A stretch of 42,312 nt of DNA, from assembly GCA_021324415.1 (NCBI GenBank), contig JAJPJF010000141.1, positions 1-42,312 on the forward strand. The letters are read 5' to 3'. Made by a program: the position numbers and the translations under genes. Below, one piece after another: positions 19,216-27,895 of the stretch. The stretch's first letter is position 1. Every line of letters begins with the position of its first letter. The notes beneath the pieces are model-generated. The model had not been told where the DNA came from. It made no database searches and saw only the letters and a program-made list of their open reading frames with translations. This stretch comes from Nostocales cyanobacterium Centralia_MAG_434. Its GTDB lineage: Bacteria > Cyanobacteriota > Cyanobacteriia > Cyanobacteriales > Nostocaceae.

Positions 19216-19326
19216 TGTTGCTTCCCACTGTTGCCTGTTCCCTACCCCAAAGGGGTTTGGTCACTATGTTGTTGAAACAGTGTGGTCTTAGATGGGTACC
19301 CTTGTAGCATCGGTTGAAATAGGAGA

Positions 19327-20415
19327 ATGTTTTTGAGATCTCAAAAAAAGAAGATATCAACAGGAATTGGGTGTAAGCATCAACTTTACTCCAGATGCCC
19401 TATTTGTTGTATTGTCCCACCTCATATACTCGAACAGATTGCCCAAAATGGTCAACAATATCAGCGCGATTGGGCTTTTCACACATTGAATGTTTCAGCA
19501 CAATTTCGCGGACGGCGGGAGGTCGTGGGGAGTCTAACGTTTATGCCTCAACCTGGTCAGAAGCGTCGTACCATCTACAATGCTAAAAATACCGAAAATC
19601 TTCCAGGTGAATTGTTGCGTGCCGAAGGTGATCCTCCCTGTGCTGATGAGGCTGCTAATGAAGCATACGACAGTGCAGGAATAACCTATGATTTCTATGA
19701 TCGTGTGTTTCAGCGCAATTCCATTGATGATGAGGGTTTGCGTTTAGACTCTACCGTACATTACGGTGTGAAGTATGATAATGCCTTTTGGAACGGCAGT
19801 CAGATGGTTTATGGTGATGGGGATGGAGAAATTTTTCAACGCTTCACCAAGTCTACTGATGTTATTGCCCATGAACTCACTCATGGTGTAACTCAGTACG
19901 AAGCTGGTTTATTGTATGCCGATGAAGCTGGGGCTTTAAATGAGTCTTTTTCTGATATTTTTGGTTCTTTAGTGAAACAGTATCAAAACAATCAAACTGT
20001 GGATCAAGCAGATTGGATCATTGGGCAGGGTCTATTTACTGAGAAAATTCATGGTATGGGTATTCGCACATTGAAAGCACCAGGAACTGCGTATGATGAC
20101 TCAGTTTTGGGGAAAGATCCACAACCAGCACATGTTAAAAATTTCTACACTGGTGCTAAGGATAACGGTGGAGTACACATAAATTCAGGTATCCCTAACT
20201 ATGCTTTTTACCTAGCAGCAAAGGAGATTGGCGGTCATGCTTGGGAGCAAGCTGGCAAAATCTGGTATACAACTTTGTGCGGTCGTCTACGCCCAAAAAC
20301 GAATTTTAAAGAGGCTGCTAACTTGACTATCAAAGTTGCTGGAGAACTCTATGGTGAAGGATGCCATGAGCAAAAAGCGGTGCAAAATGCCTGGCAAAAG
20401 GTAGGAGTTTTGTAG
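19327..20415 (+). CDS. M4 (thermolysin/protealysin-type) zinc metalloprotease
   Basis: A neutral metalloprotease of 362 residues. The zinc site is HELTH at about 182-186, with the third ligand Glu in GALNESFSD near 205, and the C-terminal catalytic His in DNGGVHINSGIPNYAF near 284. There is no signal peptide; the N-terminus has a short propeptide-like segment with CPICCIVPPHILEQIAQNG, as in protealysin-type enzymes rather than the long thermolysin propeptide. It may be kept as a cytoplasmic zymogen or leave by an unknown route. Downstream is a 247-bp gap with a small GGGACC-TACT-GGTCCC hairpin. Confidence 0.92.
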   Translation: MFLRSQKKKISTGIGCKHQLYSRCPICCIVPPHILEQIAQNGQQYQRDWAFHTLNVSAQFRGRREVVGSLTFMPQPGQKRRTIYNAKNTENLPGELLRAEGDPPCADEAANEAYDSAGITYDFYDRVFQRNSIDDEGLRLDSTVHYGVKYDNAFWNGSQMVYGDGDGEIFQRFTKSTDVIAHELTHGVTQYEAGLLYADEAGALNESFSDIFGSLVKQYQNNQTVDQADWIIGQGLFTEKIHGMGIRTLKAPGTAYDDSVLGKDPQPAHVKNFYTGAKDNGGVHINSGIPNYAFYLAAKEIGGHAWEQAGKIWYTTLCGRLRPKTNFKEAANLTIKVAGELYGEGCHEQKAVQNAWQKVGVL

Positions 20416-20662
20416 ATGCTAAGTTGCAGATTGTGACTAGAATCACTGACACTCAATTGATGAACTATATAGTATCTTCCTGATAAAAATCACCATAGAC
20501 GCTGTTCCTGGGACCTACTGGTCCCTTTCTCACATGTTTTGATGTAGTTAAGAGGGAACAGGGAACAGGAAAATTTCCATGTACCCTTATATATTCAACT
20601 TAAAAAAGAGAAAATAATTAAAGTATCCTTAGCATGATTTTTTAGTTGGAGTTAGAGGTCTA

Positions 20663-21280
20663 ATGGACGCGTTAGAGTTTTTTCAGCTAAGTGCTGGTAG
20701 GTGGCTGTCTTCTCGCACAACTCATCATTTGGCGTTTAAACGTTCTGAGGTGGGAGAGTCTGAGATTAATGTGGAAACTCTATCGGCAGATCACCCAGAA
20801 ATTATTGCATTGTGTGAGTTGCATTCCATTGACCCTAGTTTGTCGATAGGCGGTTCCCGTGTGAACTGGCTAGGTTCCATGGCTTGGGACAAAGAGGGTG
20901 AGGAGAACCATGAGGGCAAAACAGTGTTTGCGATCGTCCCTGATGCTGGTAACCCCAGACAAGGTAAGTTACTTCGTGAAAGAGGCTACGCGGAAATTAT
21001 GCCTGTGGTTGGTCTTTATCACCTGGATGATGAAGATGGGCTGGTGTTAACCACCGAATATGAAACAATGAGTTCTATTGAGCGATTCTGGTTTGCTAAT
21101 CCAGATCTCCGACTACGAACCAGTACTGTAAAACGATTTGGTGGTTTCAGCACTGCTTCGTTTTGTACGGAAGCTCGTGTGATTCAAGATACCGATGGTT
21201 TAAACACACTAGCGGTGACCCCTCAGCAAACACAGAATGTTTTGGAGACAAGAGAGTTTTATTCGATTTTGGGTTGGTGA
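20663..21280 (+). CDS. CpcS/CpeS-family phycobiliprotein chromophore lyase
   Basis: These lyases attach phycocyanobilin or a related bilin to a cysteine of phycobiliproteins. The opening MDALEFFQLSAGRWLSSRTT with HHLAF is the family signature, and the rest forms a lipocalin-like set of strands (GKTVFAIVPDAGNPRQGKLL, GYAEIMPVVGLYHLDDEDGL, LVLTTEYETMSSIERFWFAN, TVKRFGGFSTASFCTEAR). The 205-residue length fits. Whether it is the CpcS, CpcU or CpeS subtype, and whether it works alone or as a heterodimer, cannot be told. The next gene overlaps its stop codon, and a rod-core linker gene follows that, so a phycobilisome role fits the context. Confidence 0.9.
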   Translation: MDALEFFQLSAGRWLSSRTTHHLAFKRSEVGESEINVETLSADHPEIIALCELHSIDPSLSIGGSRVNWLGSMAWDKEGEENHEGKTVFAIVPDAGNPRQGKLLRERGYAEIMPVVGLYHLDDEDGLVLTTEYETMSSIERFWFANPDLRLRTSTVKRFGGFSTASFCTEARVIQDTDGLNTLAVTPQQTQNVLETREFYSILGW

Positions 21281-21831
21281 ATTATCCTGCTAAGAGTGAT
21301 GCTTTTACTCGTGGCTGCAACTATCTACGGATGGTACAACGCTTTGCCATAGAACCAAAAATGGTGGATGTGATGGATAATTTACGCGATCGCATCCCCA
21401 TTTGTAATTTTATTGGTAACAATATTGACACCATCAACACACAGCTAGGTGTCTATCTTGATGCCTGTCATGAATGCTTTCATCCCCAAAAACGTAAGCA
21501 TATCAGGATTCTTGCAACTCCTCTAGCACAGTCATTAGGAATTGATGGTGTGTGTAACATTTTTACGACCCCTGTCACGATTTTTGTTGATGTTGGTCGA
21601 GTTGTTCCACAAAATTGGCTACATATAGTCGCTCATGAATATGCCCATGCTCATTTAGGTGAGTCTGGTCATAGCCAAAAGTTTGCTACCATATTGTCTC
21701 ATGTGTGTTTAGGATTGGGATTAGAACCACCCTACCAACAGCCTGGAATGGAAGCGTATTTGCGTAGTTGGCCTTATTGTCAATCAACTCGAGATCCCCT
21801 GTCATTTTGGATAGGTTCACATGAAATTTAG
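21277..21831 (+). CDS. Zincin-type metallopeptidase-like protein
   Basis: This frame holds HEYAHAHLGESGHSQKF, an HExxH site plus a third His eight residues on, as in SprT/WLM/YgjP-like zincins. Other parts are LRDRIPICNFIGNNIDTINT, DACHECFHPQKRKHIRILAT and TTPVTIFVDVGRVVPQNWLH. A GTG at 21277 overlaps the TGA of the lyase gene (GTGA), which suggests translational coupling and gives 184 residues; the ATG at 21331 (166 residues) is also possible. A longer frame from 21163 would run deep into the lyase gene and is unlikely. The protein has no signal peptide. It probably binds zinc; the target, perhaps a phycobilisome component, is unknown. Confidence 0.75.
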   Translation: MNYPAKSDAFTRGCNYLRMVQRFAIEPKMVDVMDNLRDRIPICNFIGNNIDTINTQLGVYLDACHECFHPQKRKHIRILATPLAQSLGIDGVCNIFTTPVTIFVDVGRVVPQNWLHIVAHEYAHAHLGESGHSQKFATILSHVCLGLGLEPPYQQPGMEAYLRSWPYCQSTRDPLSFWIGSHEI

Positions 21832-21993
21832 GCACGGAGATTTTGCACCAAACTATGATAGGGACGGGGATAGAGACGAGTCCTACGTTAAATTTCGTAA
21901 AATTCTATCAGAATCTTGGAGTTTTGCTCATGCTACTCCCTTAAGATGTGATTTGAAGTTGTTAAATTTCATTAACATCACGGAGGTTTAATA

Positions 21994-22761
21994 ATGACAC
22001 TTCCTCTGTTAACATACGCTCCTTCCAGCCAAAATCAGCGCGTAGCAGGATATGAAGTCGGAGGTGACCAACAGCCTTGGATTTACTCCACGGATAACCT
22101 ACTCTCCCCTTCAGATTTAGATGACCTAATTGAAGCAGCATATCGTCAGATATTTTTTCATGCCTTTGCAGTAGATCGCCAACGCAATCTTGAATCCCAG
22201 CTCCGCAATGGACAAATTACAGTGCGGGACTTTATTCGTGGATTAGTACTTTCTGAGACCTTTAAGAAAAGCTTTTACGATCTCAACAGCAACTATCGCT
22301 TTGTAGAACATGTTGTAGAGCGGGTTCTAGGGCGTTCTGTTTACAGTGAGCGTGAAAAAATAGCTTGGTCAATAGTCGTTGCTACCAAGGGTATCAAAGG
22401 CTTTATTGATGATCTGCTCAATAGTGAAGAGTACCTATCCAACTTTGGTGACTCTACCGTTCCCTATCAGCGACGTCGGGTACTACCTAGCCAAGCTGTG
22501 GAAACAGAAACCACCAACCTCAGATTGCCACGCTATGACGGCTATTACCGTGCTAAGCTCGGCTTCCCACAAATCATTTGGCAAACAGAGGTACGTCGCT
22601 ATACCCCACAAGACAAGCAGCCCAAGGCTGGCGATCCAGCCAATTTCTTGGCTTTAGCACGCAGTATCGATCCTCAAGGTAACCTCCCACAAAGAGTTTC
22701 ACCATACAACATCGATATTGAGAAGTCTGTACCTTATCGTAAACTTGCAGGGGTTAAGTAA
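21994..22761 (+). CDS. cpcG: Phycobilisome rod-core linker, CpcG type
   Basis: Rod-core linkers fix phycocyanin rods to the allophycocyanin core on the thylakoid surface. The 255-residue protein starts [20 protein letters not shown] and has the PBS linker domain at about 20-160 ([60 protein letters not shown]). The C-terminus ([20 protein letters not shown]) is polar, so it is not the CpcL/CpcG2-like membrane-anchored form. CGGAGG sits nine bases before the ATG. It lies 162 bp after the zincin gene, away from any cpcBA operon within the window. Which cpcG paralogue it is cannot be fixed here. Confidence 0.92.
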   Translation: MTLPLLTYAPSSQNQRVAGYEVGGDQQPWIYSTDNLLSPSDLDDLIEAAYRQIFFHAFAVDRQRNLESQLRNGQITVRDFIRGLVLSETFKKSFYDLNSNYRFVEHVVERVLGRSVYSEREKIAWSIVVATKGIKGFIDDLLNSEEYLSNFGDSTVPYQRRRVLPSQAVETETTNLRLPRYDGYYRAKLGFPQIIWQTEVRRYTPQDKQPKAGDPANFLALARSIDPQGNLPQRVSPYNIDIEKSVPYRKLAGVK

Positions 22762-22803
22762 CAATTTTCCTCTACTGCTAATTTGTTGGTCTGATTGACT
22801 ATT

Positions 22804-22889
22804 TGGTGCGCATAAATTTTGGGTGATGTAGAAGTTTCATTGAGGTAGCCTTAGTGAAACACACTCTATCCCATAGTTTGTGCGCACCA
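22804..22889. terminator. Long nested hairpin between convergent genes
   Basis: The arms TGGTGCGCATAAA (22804-22816) and TTTGTGCGCACCA (22877-22889) pair over 13 positions with one wobble. Inside, GTTTCATTGAGG pairs with CCTTAGTGAAAC around a 3-base loop using wobbles. The element lies between the convergent cpcG and rluD genes, so it may be a bidirectional terminator; its end-matched shape also resembles a small MITE-like element. Confidence 0.5.
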
Positions 22890-22975
22890 TGTTGTTACAT
22901 GGCAGTCCTTTCAGCAGATTGGAAATTGCCTTATGCGGTTATGGAACAGGAATTTTTTATAAATGATTTAGGATT

Positions 22976-23941
22976 TCAATATCCTTTTTGCTGAGGAATT
23001 CTTTGCCTTAACACCTCTAATAACTTTGTAAACTCCATAGGGGGTGTAGCTGTGACTTCAATCCAATTCTCCGTCACTGGGTGTTGCAGTTTCAGTCTCC
23101 ATGCATGGAGTGCTTGACCAGACAAATTCACCCCCACCGAACGACCAGAACTATAAACGGGGTCACCAACAATGGGATGACCCATTTGAGCACTGTGGAC
23201 ACGGATTTGATGAGTACGTCCAGTTTCTAGTTGAAAGTGTATGAGCGTGTAGTTACCCAATCGTTCTTTGACTTGCCAGTGAGTTACTGCAGGTCGTCCG
23301 CCTTTTTCTACAGGGACAACTGCCATTTTCTTGCGATCAACTGGATGACGACCAATAGGCAAGTCAATTGTACCGTTTTCTGTTTTGGGAGCCCCGTAAA
23401 CAACTCCAAGGTATTCTCGCTGTGCAGTTTTTGCTTTAAGTTGTTTTTGTAGATTTTGATGGGCTATTTCGGTTTTGGCGATCGCGATTGCTCCTGTTGT
23501 ATCCTTATCCAGTCGATGAACAATTCCCGGACGTTGAACTCCTCCAATTCCTGGTAAATTGGGGCAGTGAGCTAAAATAGCATTTACCAGTGTGCCATCT
23601 GGATGACCTGGTGCAGGATGGACAACTAACCCAGCAGGTTTGTTGAGAATGAGCAGAGAGTCATCTTCATAAAGGATGTCTAGGGGAAGATCTTCTGGCT
23701 GTAGTTCCAGAGGTTCGGCAACTGGTATTTCCAAGATGATGCGATCACCTACTTTAACAGTTGTCTTTTTAGATGTGCAGATTTTGTCATTTAGTTTTAC
23801 GTAACTCTGTTCAATTAACTGTTGAATGCGCGATCGCGATAGCTCATTGAGGTGTTGGGAAAGGTAAAGATCTAGTCGAACCTCTTTTGGATGAGTCAGA
23901 CTTGCACTATTGTTTTCTACTTGTAGAGTGATCAAGGCCAT
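22976..23941 (-). CDS. rluD: RluD-type 23S rRNA pseudouridine synthase
   Basis: A 321-residue RluA/RluD-family enzyme that makes pseudouridines in 23S rRNA. An N-terminal S4 RNA-binding domain covers about residues 22-75 (RLDLYLSQHLNELSRSRIQQ, then LIEQSYVKLNDK). The catalytic Asp is about 145 in GIVHRLDKDTTG. Other signatures are LLILNKPAGLVVHPAPGHPD, LETGRTHQIRVHSAQMGHPI and ALHAWRLKLQHPVT. The S4 domain favours RluD or RluC over RluA; the precise uridines are not proven. It converges on cpcG, with a nested hairpin between. Confidence 0.9.
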   Translation of the reverse strand: MALITLQVENNSASLTHPKEVRLDLYLSQHLNELSRSRIQQLIEQSYVKLNDKICTSKKTTVKVGDRIILEIPVAEPLELQPEDLPLDILYEDDSLLILNKPAGLVVHPAPGHPDGTLVNAILAHCPNLPGIGGVQRPGIVHRLDKDTTGAIAIAKTEIAHQNLQKQLKAKTAQREYLGVVYGAPKTENGTIDLPIGRHPVDRKKMAVVPVEKGGRPAVTHWQVKERLGNYTLIHFQLETGRTHQIRVHSAQMGHPIVGDPVYSSGRSVGVNLSGQALHAWRLKLQHPVTENWIEVTATPPMEFTKLLEVLRQRIPQQKGY

Positions 23942-24134
23942 ATAACAGTCCTGTTTGATTCGAGGACAAAGAGGATAAATGTATTAGATTTATAGTGAAA
24001 CGGTATAAGCGCTGTTAGTTGGATTTTCGTCGCCTATTCAACGTTGAATATTCATATAGTTTGGGAGTAATAAGTTTATTACATTTGAAATAGCTTCACA
24101 TTCTCTGCCTTACTATACAGGAGCATTGCAGATC

Positions 24135-25052
24135 ATGTTCCAAAATTTTGATCCTCAAAATCCTACAGAACCCCTTAGTTTAGGTAACGTAGTGAAAGCC
24201 GGATTACGGCTTTATCGGTCTCATCTCAAATCCTACTTTTTACTAGCTTTAACAGCCTCTTTCTGGTCATTCTTACCTTTTTTATTTATTGTCTCTGGTA
24301 GGCTGCTCATCTATGCGTCTCATGCTACTGACTTACCGCTAGCTTGGTTTTTTTTATTTGTTATTGGACTAACTTTGTATTTCTATGCTTTAGGTAAATC
24401 CTTAGTTAATGCGAGTATGATCTCACGATTAGCATTTGCCGAATTGATCAATCAACCAGAAACCGTGGCTTTTGCCCGTAGTCAAGTTCAACCTAGGCTG
24501 TGGAGGTTTGTAAGAACATCACTCCTGCTGTTTATCATTTTGTTTGGTCTGTGCCTACTTTTAGGTATTTTTCTGATTATCCCACTGTTAAATTTGCTAG
24601 CATTCTTTCCTGTTATAGCTACTTTTCTCTGGTTTATTGCACGATTTTTGCTTATTGATGCAATTTTGGCGATTGAAGAAAATAGAAGCGCCATTGACAC
24701 AGTAAGCCGTAGTTGGGAGTTAACACGAGGAAATGCGTGGCGGATTGTTCTAATCTTCTTGGTGGTGTTACTAATTACGTTACCTCTACAAATACTTGTG
24801 CAGCTTATAGATAGAGGTATTTTACTAGTAGTGATCAAACCAATTCAATCAGATGTTCCTTATGACTCAACCAGAGCAGTTTCGTTAGTTATTGTACTTT
24901 CCTTAATAGGAATTGTCATATCACTTTTGCTTCGTTCATTAATTATACCATTTTGGCAGGCAATCAAAGGTGTCATTTATTACGACTTGCGAAATCGTCA
25001 AGAAGAATTAGGCTTACAGTTACACGAACATCCCACAAATGAGCCAAGCTAA
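24135..25052 (+). CDS. Multi-pass membrane protein of unknown function
   Basis: A 305-residue integral membrane protein with about six hydrophobic stretches (YFLLALTASFWSFLPFLFIV, WFFLFVIGLTLYFYALGKSL, LFIILFGLCLLLGIFLIIPL, FPVIATFLWFIARFLLIDAI, IVLIFLVVLLITLPLQILVQ, LVIVLSLIGIVISLLLRSLI). The segment ENRSAIDTVSRSWELTRGNA between helices resembles the loop of DUF975/GPDPase-membrane-domain-like proteins. The start at ATG 24135 is preferred over an in-frame TTG at 24126; AGGAG lies about 11 bases upstream. The gene stands alone and ends before a terminator-like hairpin. Transport or lipid handling would be a guess. Confidence 0.75.
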   Translation: MFQNFDPQNPTEPLSLGNVVKAGLRLYRSHLKSYFLLALTASFWSFLPFLFIVSGRLLIYASHATDLPLAWFFLFVIGLTLYFYALGKSLVNASMISRLAFAELINQPETVAFARSQVQPRLWRFVRTSLLLFIILFGLCLLLGIFLIIPLLNLLAFFPVIATFLWFIARFLLIDAILAIEENRSAIDTVSRSWELTRGNAWRIVLIFLVVLLITLPLQILVQLIDRGILLVVIKPIQSDVPYDSTRAVSLVIVLSLIGIVISLLLRSLIIPFWQAIKGVIYYDLRNRQEELGLQLHEHPTNEPS

Positions 25053-25100
25053 CACGAACTTTAACAACTATAGCAATCCTAAATCATTCATGAAAAATGA

Positions 25101-25132
25101 GAAACCCAGTTTCTCTAAAGAAACCGGGTTTC
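25101..25132. terminator. Hairpin with AAACC/GGTTT arms (terminator-like repeat)
   Basis: GAAACCCAGTTTCT and AGAAACCGGGTTTC pair over 14 positions with one mismatch and a CTAA loop, followed by GGAGACTTTTGACTTTTTC. It lies between the membrane-protein gene and a convergent gene. This AAACCCGGTTTCT-type hairpin is a frequent intergenic element in filamentous cyanobacteria. Confidence 0.65.
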
Positions 25133-25257
25133 GGAGACTTTTGACTTTTTCAACTCATCTAGGACTGCCATAGTTAAGAAAAAGTCATATGCAACTTTTA
25201 TCAGTGGCTATTTTGCTAAGAGTTAGGAACTTATTCCTAACTGCTAAACGCCAGTTG

Positions 25258-26130
25258 CTACAAGTCTGGGAACCCGCCCAACGCACTGGCTCCTCCTAAC
25301 TCTAAAATCGGCCAGTCTGGTTCACGATAATAGTTAGTCATATCATCAAACTTTCGCAATTCGGCACGGCGAATGACAATTTCTGAGGACCTCAACACCC
25401 ACTGCTGATTCAACTTTTCAAGCATACTCAACAAGTGATCGCGATCAAGAGTGGGGGAAACTTCCCCAAAATAGGCTAGTGTAATGTGACCTGTGAAGTG
25501 ATAATGTTGTTCAATTCCTAAGGCAATTAATTTAGGATTTTGATAAATTGCTCGACGTAGATTAACAATTTGTTCATAACATTCCTGATTTTGAGGTACT
25601 AAACAAACGCCTATGGCTCTTGGCATGACTATTAATCCCAGAATTTGCCAGATAATGGGACGAGTTCTAGCTGCCATTGATTTTTGATACTGCTCAAAGA
25701 TTTCAGTGAAGCAAGTACGTAACTGTTTATCAAAATCTGGATTTTTTACACAGACGTCACGGTACGTATCTTCCCAAATTAAGTCTGCTAACGTGAAATG
25801 AAAGCTAGCAGGAGGAACTGGTACGATTAAATCACAGTTGAGAGGCAACTGTAAAAGTTCCTGTTGAAAATTCTGCAATTGGGCGTAAAAGCTTGAGTTT
25901 TCTAACTTGTCTTCCTCACCGGGTGGAGTGATGACTGTATATCCTGGAAAAGATACTGCTTGTCTTCCTCCGCCTGGTGTTAGGCGAAACTTAGAAGATT
26001 CTTGGATATGCTGAATTTGGGACTTATAAGCTTCTGGCAAAGTCATCCGCGCCAACCGATTTAAGTAAGTTTGATAGTTGTCGTCCAACTTTCGATCTCC
26101 TCCGGTCTCACTTAAATAGATTTTAAGCAT
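25258..26130 (-). CDS. 2H phosphoesterase-like protein (DUF1868-like)
   Basis: A soluble protein of 290 residues from the preferred Met at 26130 (MLKIYLSETGGDRKLDDNYQ); a start 39 bp upstream is possible. Two H-x-T motifs, FHFTLADLIWED and GHITLAYFGEV, are separated by about 125 residues, the pattern of the 2H phosphoesterase superfamily that cleaves or joins 2',5' or cyclic phosphates in RNA or nucleotides. The N-terminal block (SKFRLTPGGGRQAVSFPGYT) fits the DUF1868 group. Its substrate is unknown. It is transcribed away from holA with about 130 bp between. Confidence 0.75.
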   Translation of the reverse strand: MLKIYLSETGGDRKLDDNYQTYLNRLARMTLPEAYKSQIQHIQESSKFRLTPGGGRQAVSFPGYTVITPPGEEDKLENSSFYAQLQNFQQELLQLPLNCDLIVPVPPASFHFTLADLIWEDTYRDVCVKNPDFDKQLRTCFTEIFEQYQKSMAARTRPIIWQILGLIVMPRAIGVCLVPQNQECYEQIVNLRRAIYQNPKLIALGIEQHYHFTGHITLAYFGEVSPTLDRDHLLSMLEKLNQQWVLRSSEIVIRRAELRKFDDMTNYYREPDWPILELGGASALGGFPDL

Positions 26131-26262
26131 GTTTGTTAGTCTAACTCGGCTATTTAAAGAGTTTTGCAAATTTTGAAATGGTGAGGAGAGGAAGAACCAG
26201 GGAGATGGAACAGGTGCAGCCAGCGAGTGTTTCTTTCTGCTGAAACTAAGTGGAGGTTATTT

Positions 26263-27255
26263 ATGCCAATCTACTTTTACTGGGGTGAAGATGATTTTGC
26301 GATGGAAAAGGCGATCGCAGTGGTACGCGATCGCGTGCTTGATCCTCAATGGTCTAGCTTTAACTACACTGTACTCTCCCCAGATCAAACAGATGCTGTA
26401 ATCCAAGGGTTAAATCAAGTGATGACACCACCGTTTGGATCTGGTGGACGCCTGGTTTGGTTAGTCAATAGCAACATCTGTCAGCAATGTCCTGAGAATG
26501 TACTAGCAGAATTACAGCGAACCCTACCAGTCATTCCCGAGAACTCGTTTTTATTAATCACCACCAATCACAAACCTGACGAACGACTTAAATCGACAAA
26601 ACTATTAAAAAAATCTGCAGAATTTCGGGAATTTTCCCTCATTCCTCCTTGGAAAACGGAATTACTGGTGCAACATGTTAACCAAGCAGCTCAAACTGTA
26701 GGTGTGAAATTGACTGCTCCCACAGTAGATATCTTAGTAGAGGCTGTAGGTAACGATACACGTCTGCTTTATAATGAGCTAGAGAAATTACGGCTTTATG
26801 CTGAAGGTCAAAAGGAACCTTTGGATGTCAATGCCGTGTCTAAGTTGGTAAAAAATACAACTCAGAATAGTTTACAATTAGCAGCAGCAATTAAAACAGG
26901 GGATACAGCAAAGGCTTTGGCAATCTTAGCCGATCTTCTTGCTGCTTATGAACCATCTTTGAGGATAGTTACTACACTGATTGGTCAATTTCGCACTTGG
27001 TTATGGGTAAAGATAATGATAGAAAGTGGAGAGCGAAATCAACAAGCGATCGCCCAAGCTGCTGAGATAGGTAACCCTAATCGCATTTACTATCTACAGA
27101 AAGAAGTCCACTCTCTTGCTGTACAGCAACTGATCAAGAGCTTACCTCTTCTACTAGATTTAGAAGTTAGTCTCAAGCAAGGAACATCAGAAACAATAGC
27201 GCTTCAAACCAAAATCATAGAGCTTTGTCAAGTATTCCAAAAAGGCAGACCATAA
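26263..27255 (+). CDS. holA: DNA polymerase III delta subunit HolA
   Basis: HolA is the clamp-loader wrench that opens the beta sliding clamp. The start at 26263 (MPIYFYWGEDDFAMEKAIAV) has GTGGAGG ten bases upstream and matches the family N-terminus; an in-frame ATG at 26227 lacks a ribosome-binding site. The 330-residue length fits. Signatures are GGRLVWLVNS, DERLKSTKLLKKSAEFREFS, VGNDTRLLYNELEKLRLYAE and the C-terminal SLQLAAAIKTGDTAKALAIL, where the helical collar domain begins. As is usual for delta, no Walker A motif is present. It appears to be a single-gene unit. Confidence 0.92.
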   Translation: MPIYFYWGEDDFAMEKAIAVVRDRVLDPQWSSFNYTVLSPDQTDAVIQGLNQVMTPPFGSGGRLVWLVNSNICQQCPENVLAELQRTLPVIPENSFLLITTNHKPDERLKSTKLLKKSAEFREFSLIPPWKTELLVQHVNQAAQTVGVKLTAPTVDILVEAVGNDTRLLYNELEKLRLYAEGQKEPLDVNAVSKLVKNTTQNSLQLAAAIKTGDTAKALAILADLLAAYEPSLRIVTTLIGQFRTWLWVKIMIESGERNQQAIAQAAEIGNPNRIYYLQKEVHSLAVQQLIKSLPLLLDLEVSLKQGTSETIALQTKIIELCQVFQKGRP

Positions 27256-27354
27256 AGATCAACAGCTGATAGAGACTCTTACGGAACTTCTTCCTCCTAA
27301 AACAATTCAGAATGAGTAACATTATACCCACTTTAGTTATTTCTCCAAGATAAA

Positions 27355-27834
27355 ATGAAGAGATTTGACACTCACTTATGCCGACCTAGCTTAACAGGGA
27401 TATTTCCCCAATCATTATTTCTGGGAGCTTGTGCTACTGTCGGGTTATTTATCAGCACTTTAACCTTTAGTTTAAAAATTGGTGCTCAAACTCCAACACC
27501 AGTTGACAACACAGAACTTCTTAGTTACTCTAGGGCTTTATTAAAGATGGAGCCAGCACGTCAACAGGCTTTTGAGGAAATAAAAAAAATTATTGGCAAT
27601 AGAGAAGTTCCTCAAATTGTTTGTAATGATTCCAATAGCCTAAATGGTCTTCCAGATAAAGCCAAAGATATTGCCGTCAATTACTGTCATCATTCTCAAA
27701 AAATAGTTGAGGAAAATGGTTTTACTATTGATCGTTTTAACAAGATTACTGTAGAAGTCCAGAATAATAATACATTGAAACGGCAAATTTATAATACGTT
27801 ACTCCGTTTGCAAAAAAATCCTAACTCTCCCTAG
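27355..27834 (+). CDS. Secreted DUF4168-like protein
   Basis: A 159-residue protein. Residues about 18-45 are a signal-peptide-like hydrophobic stretch (SLFLGACATVGLFISTLTFS, then a GAQ site), so it is probably extracytoplasmic. The rest is helical: YSRALLKMEPARQQAFEEIK, a short Cys-containing loop, and GFTIDRFNKITVEVQNNNTL, KRQIYNTLLRLQKN, which matches the pattern of cyanobacterial DUF4168 proteins (a helix, then 'gltpe-FNxI', then a last helix). No enzyme motif. Its role is unknown. Confidence 0.7.
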   Translation: MKRFDTHLCRPSLTGIFPQSLFLGACATVGLFISTLTFSLKIGAQTPTPVDNTELLSYSRALLKMEPARQQAFEEIKKIIGNREVPQIVCNDSNSLNGLPDKAKDIAVNYCHHSQKIVEENGFTIDRFNKITVEVQNNNTLKRQIYNTLLRLQKNPNSP

Positions 27835-27895
27835 TACAACGATACTCTAAATAATTTACACCATATTTGGTTAACTATTTCAATATCGTTCAAAG

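Noticed and set aside
20520-20570. GGGACC-TACT-GGTCCC hairpin with repeated GGGAACAGGGAACAGG as an insertion-element end
   Set aside because: The stem is only six bases and the flanking GGGAACAGG words are a common STRR; no matching second end was found.
21163-21276. Upstream extension of the zincin frame inside the lyase gene
   Set aside because: It would overlap 114 bp of a well-conserved gene, and the extra residues (CDSRYRWFKHTSGDPSANTE) look like out-of-frame translation.
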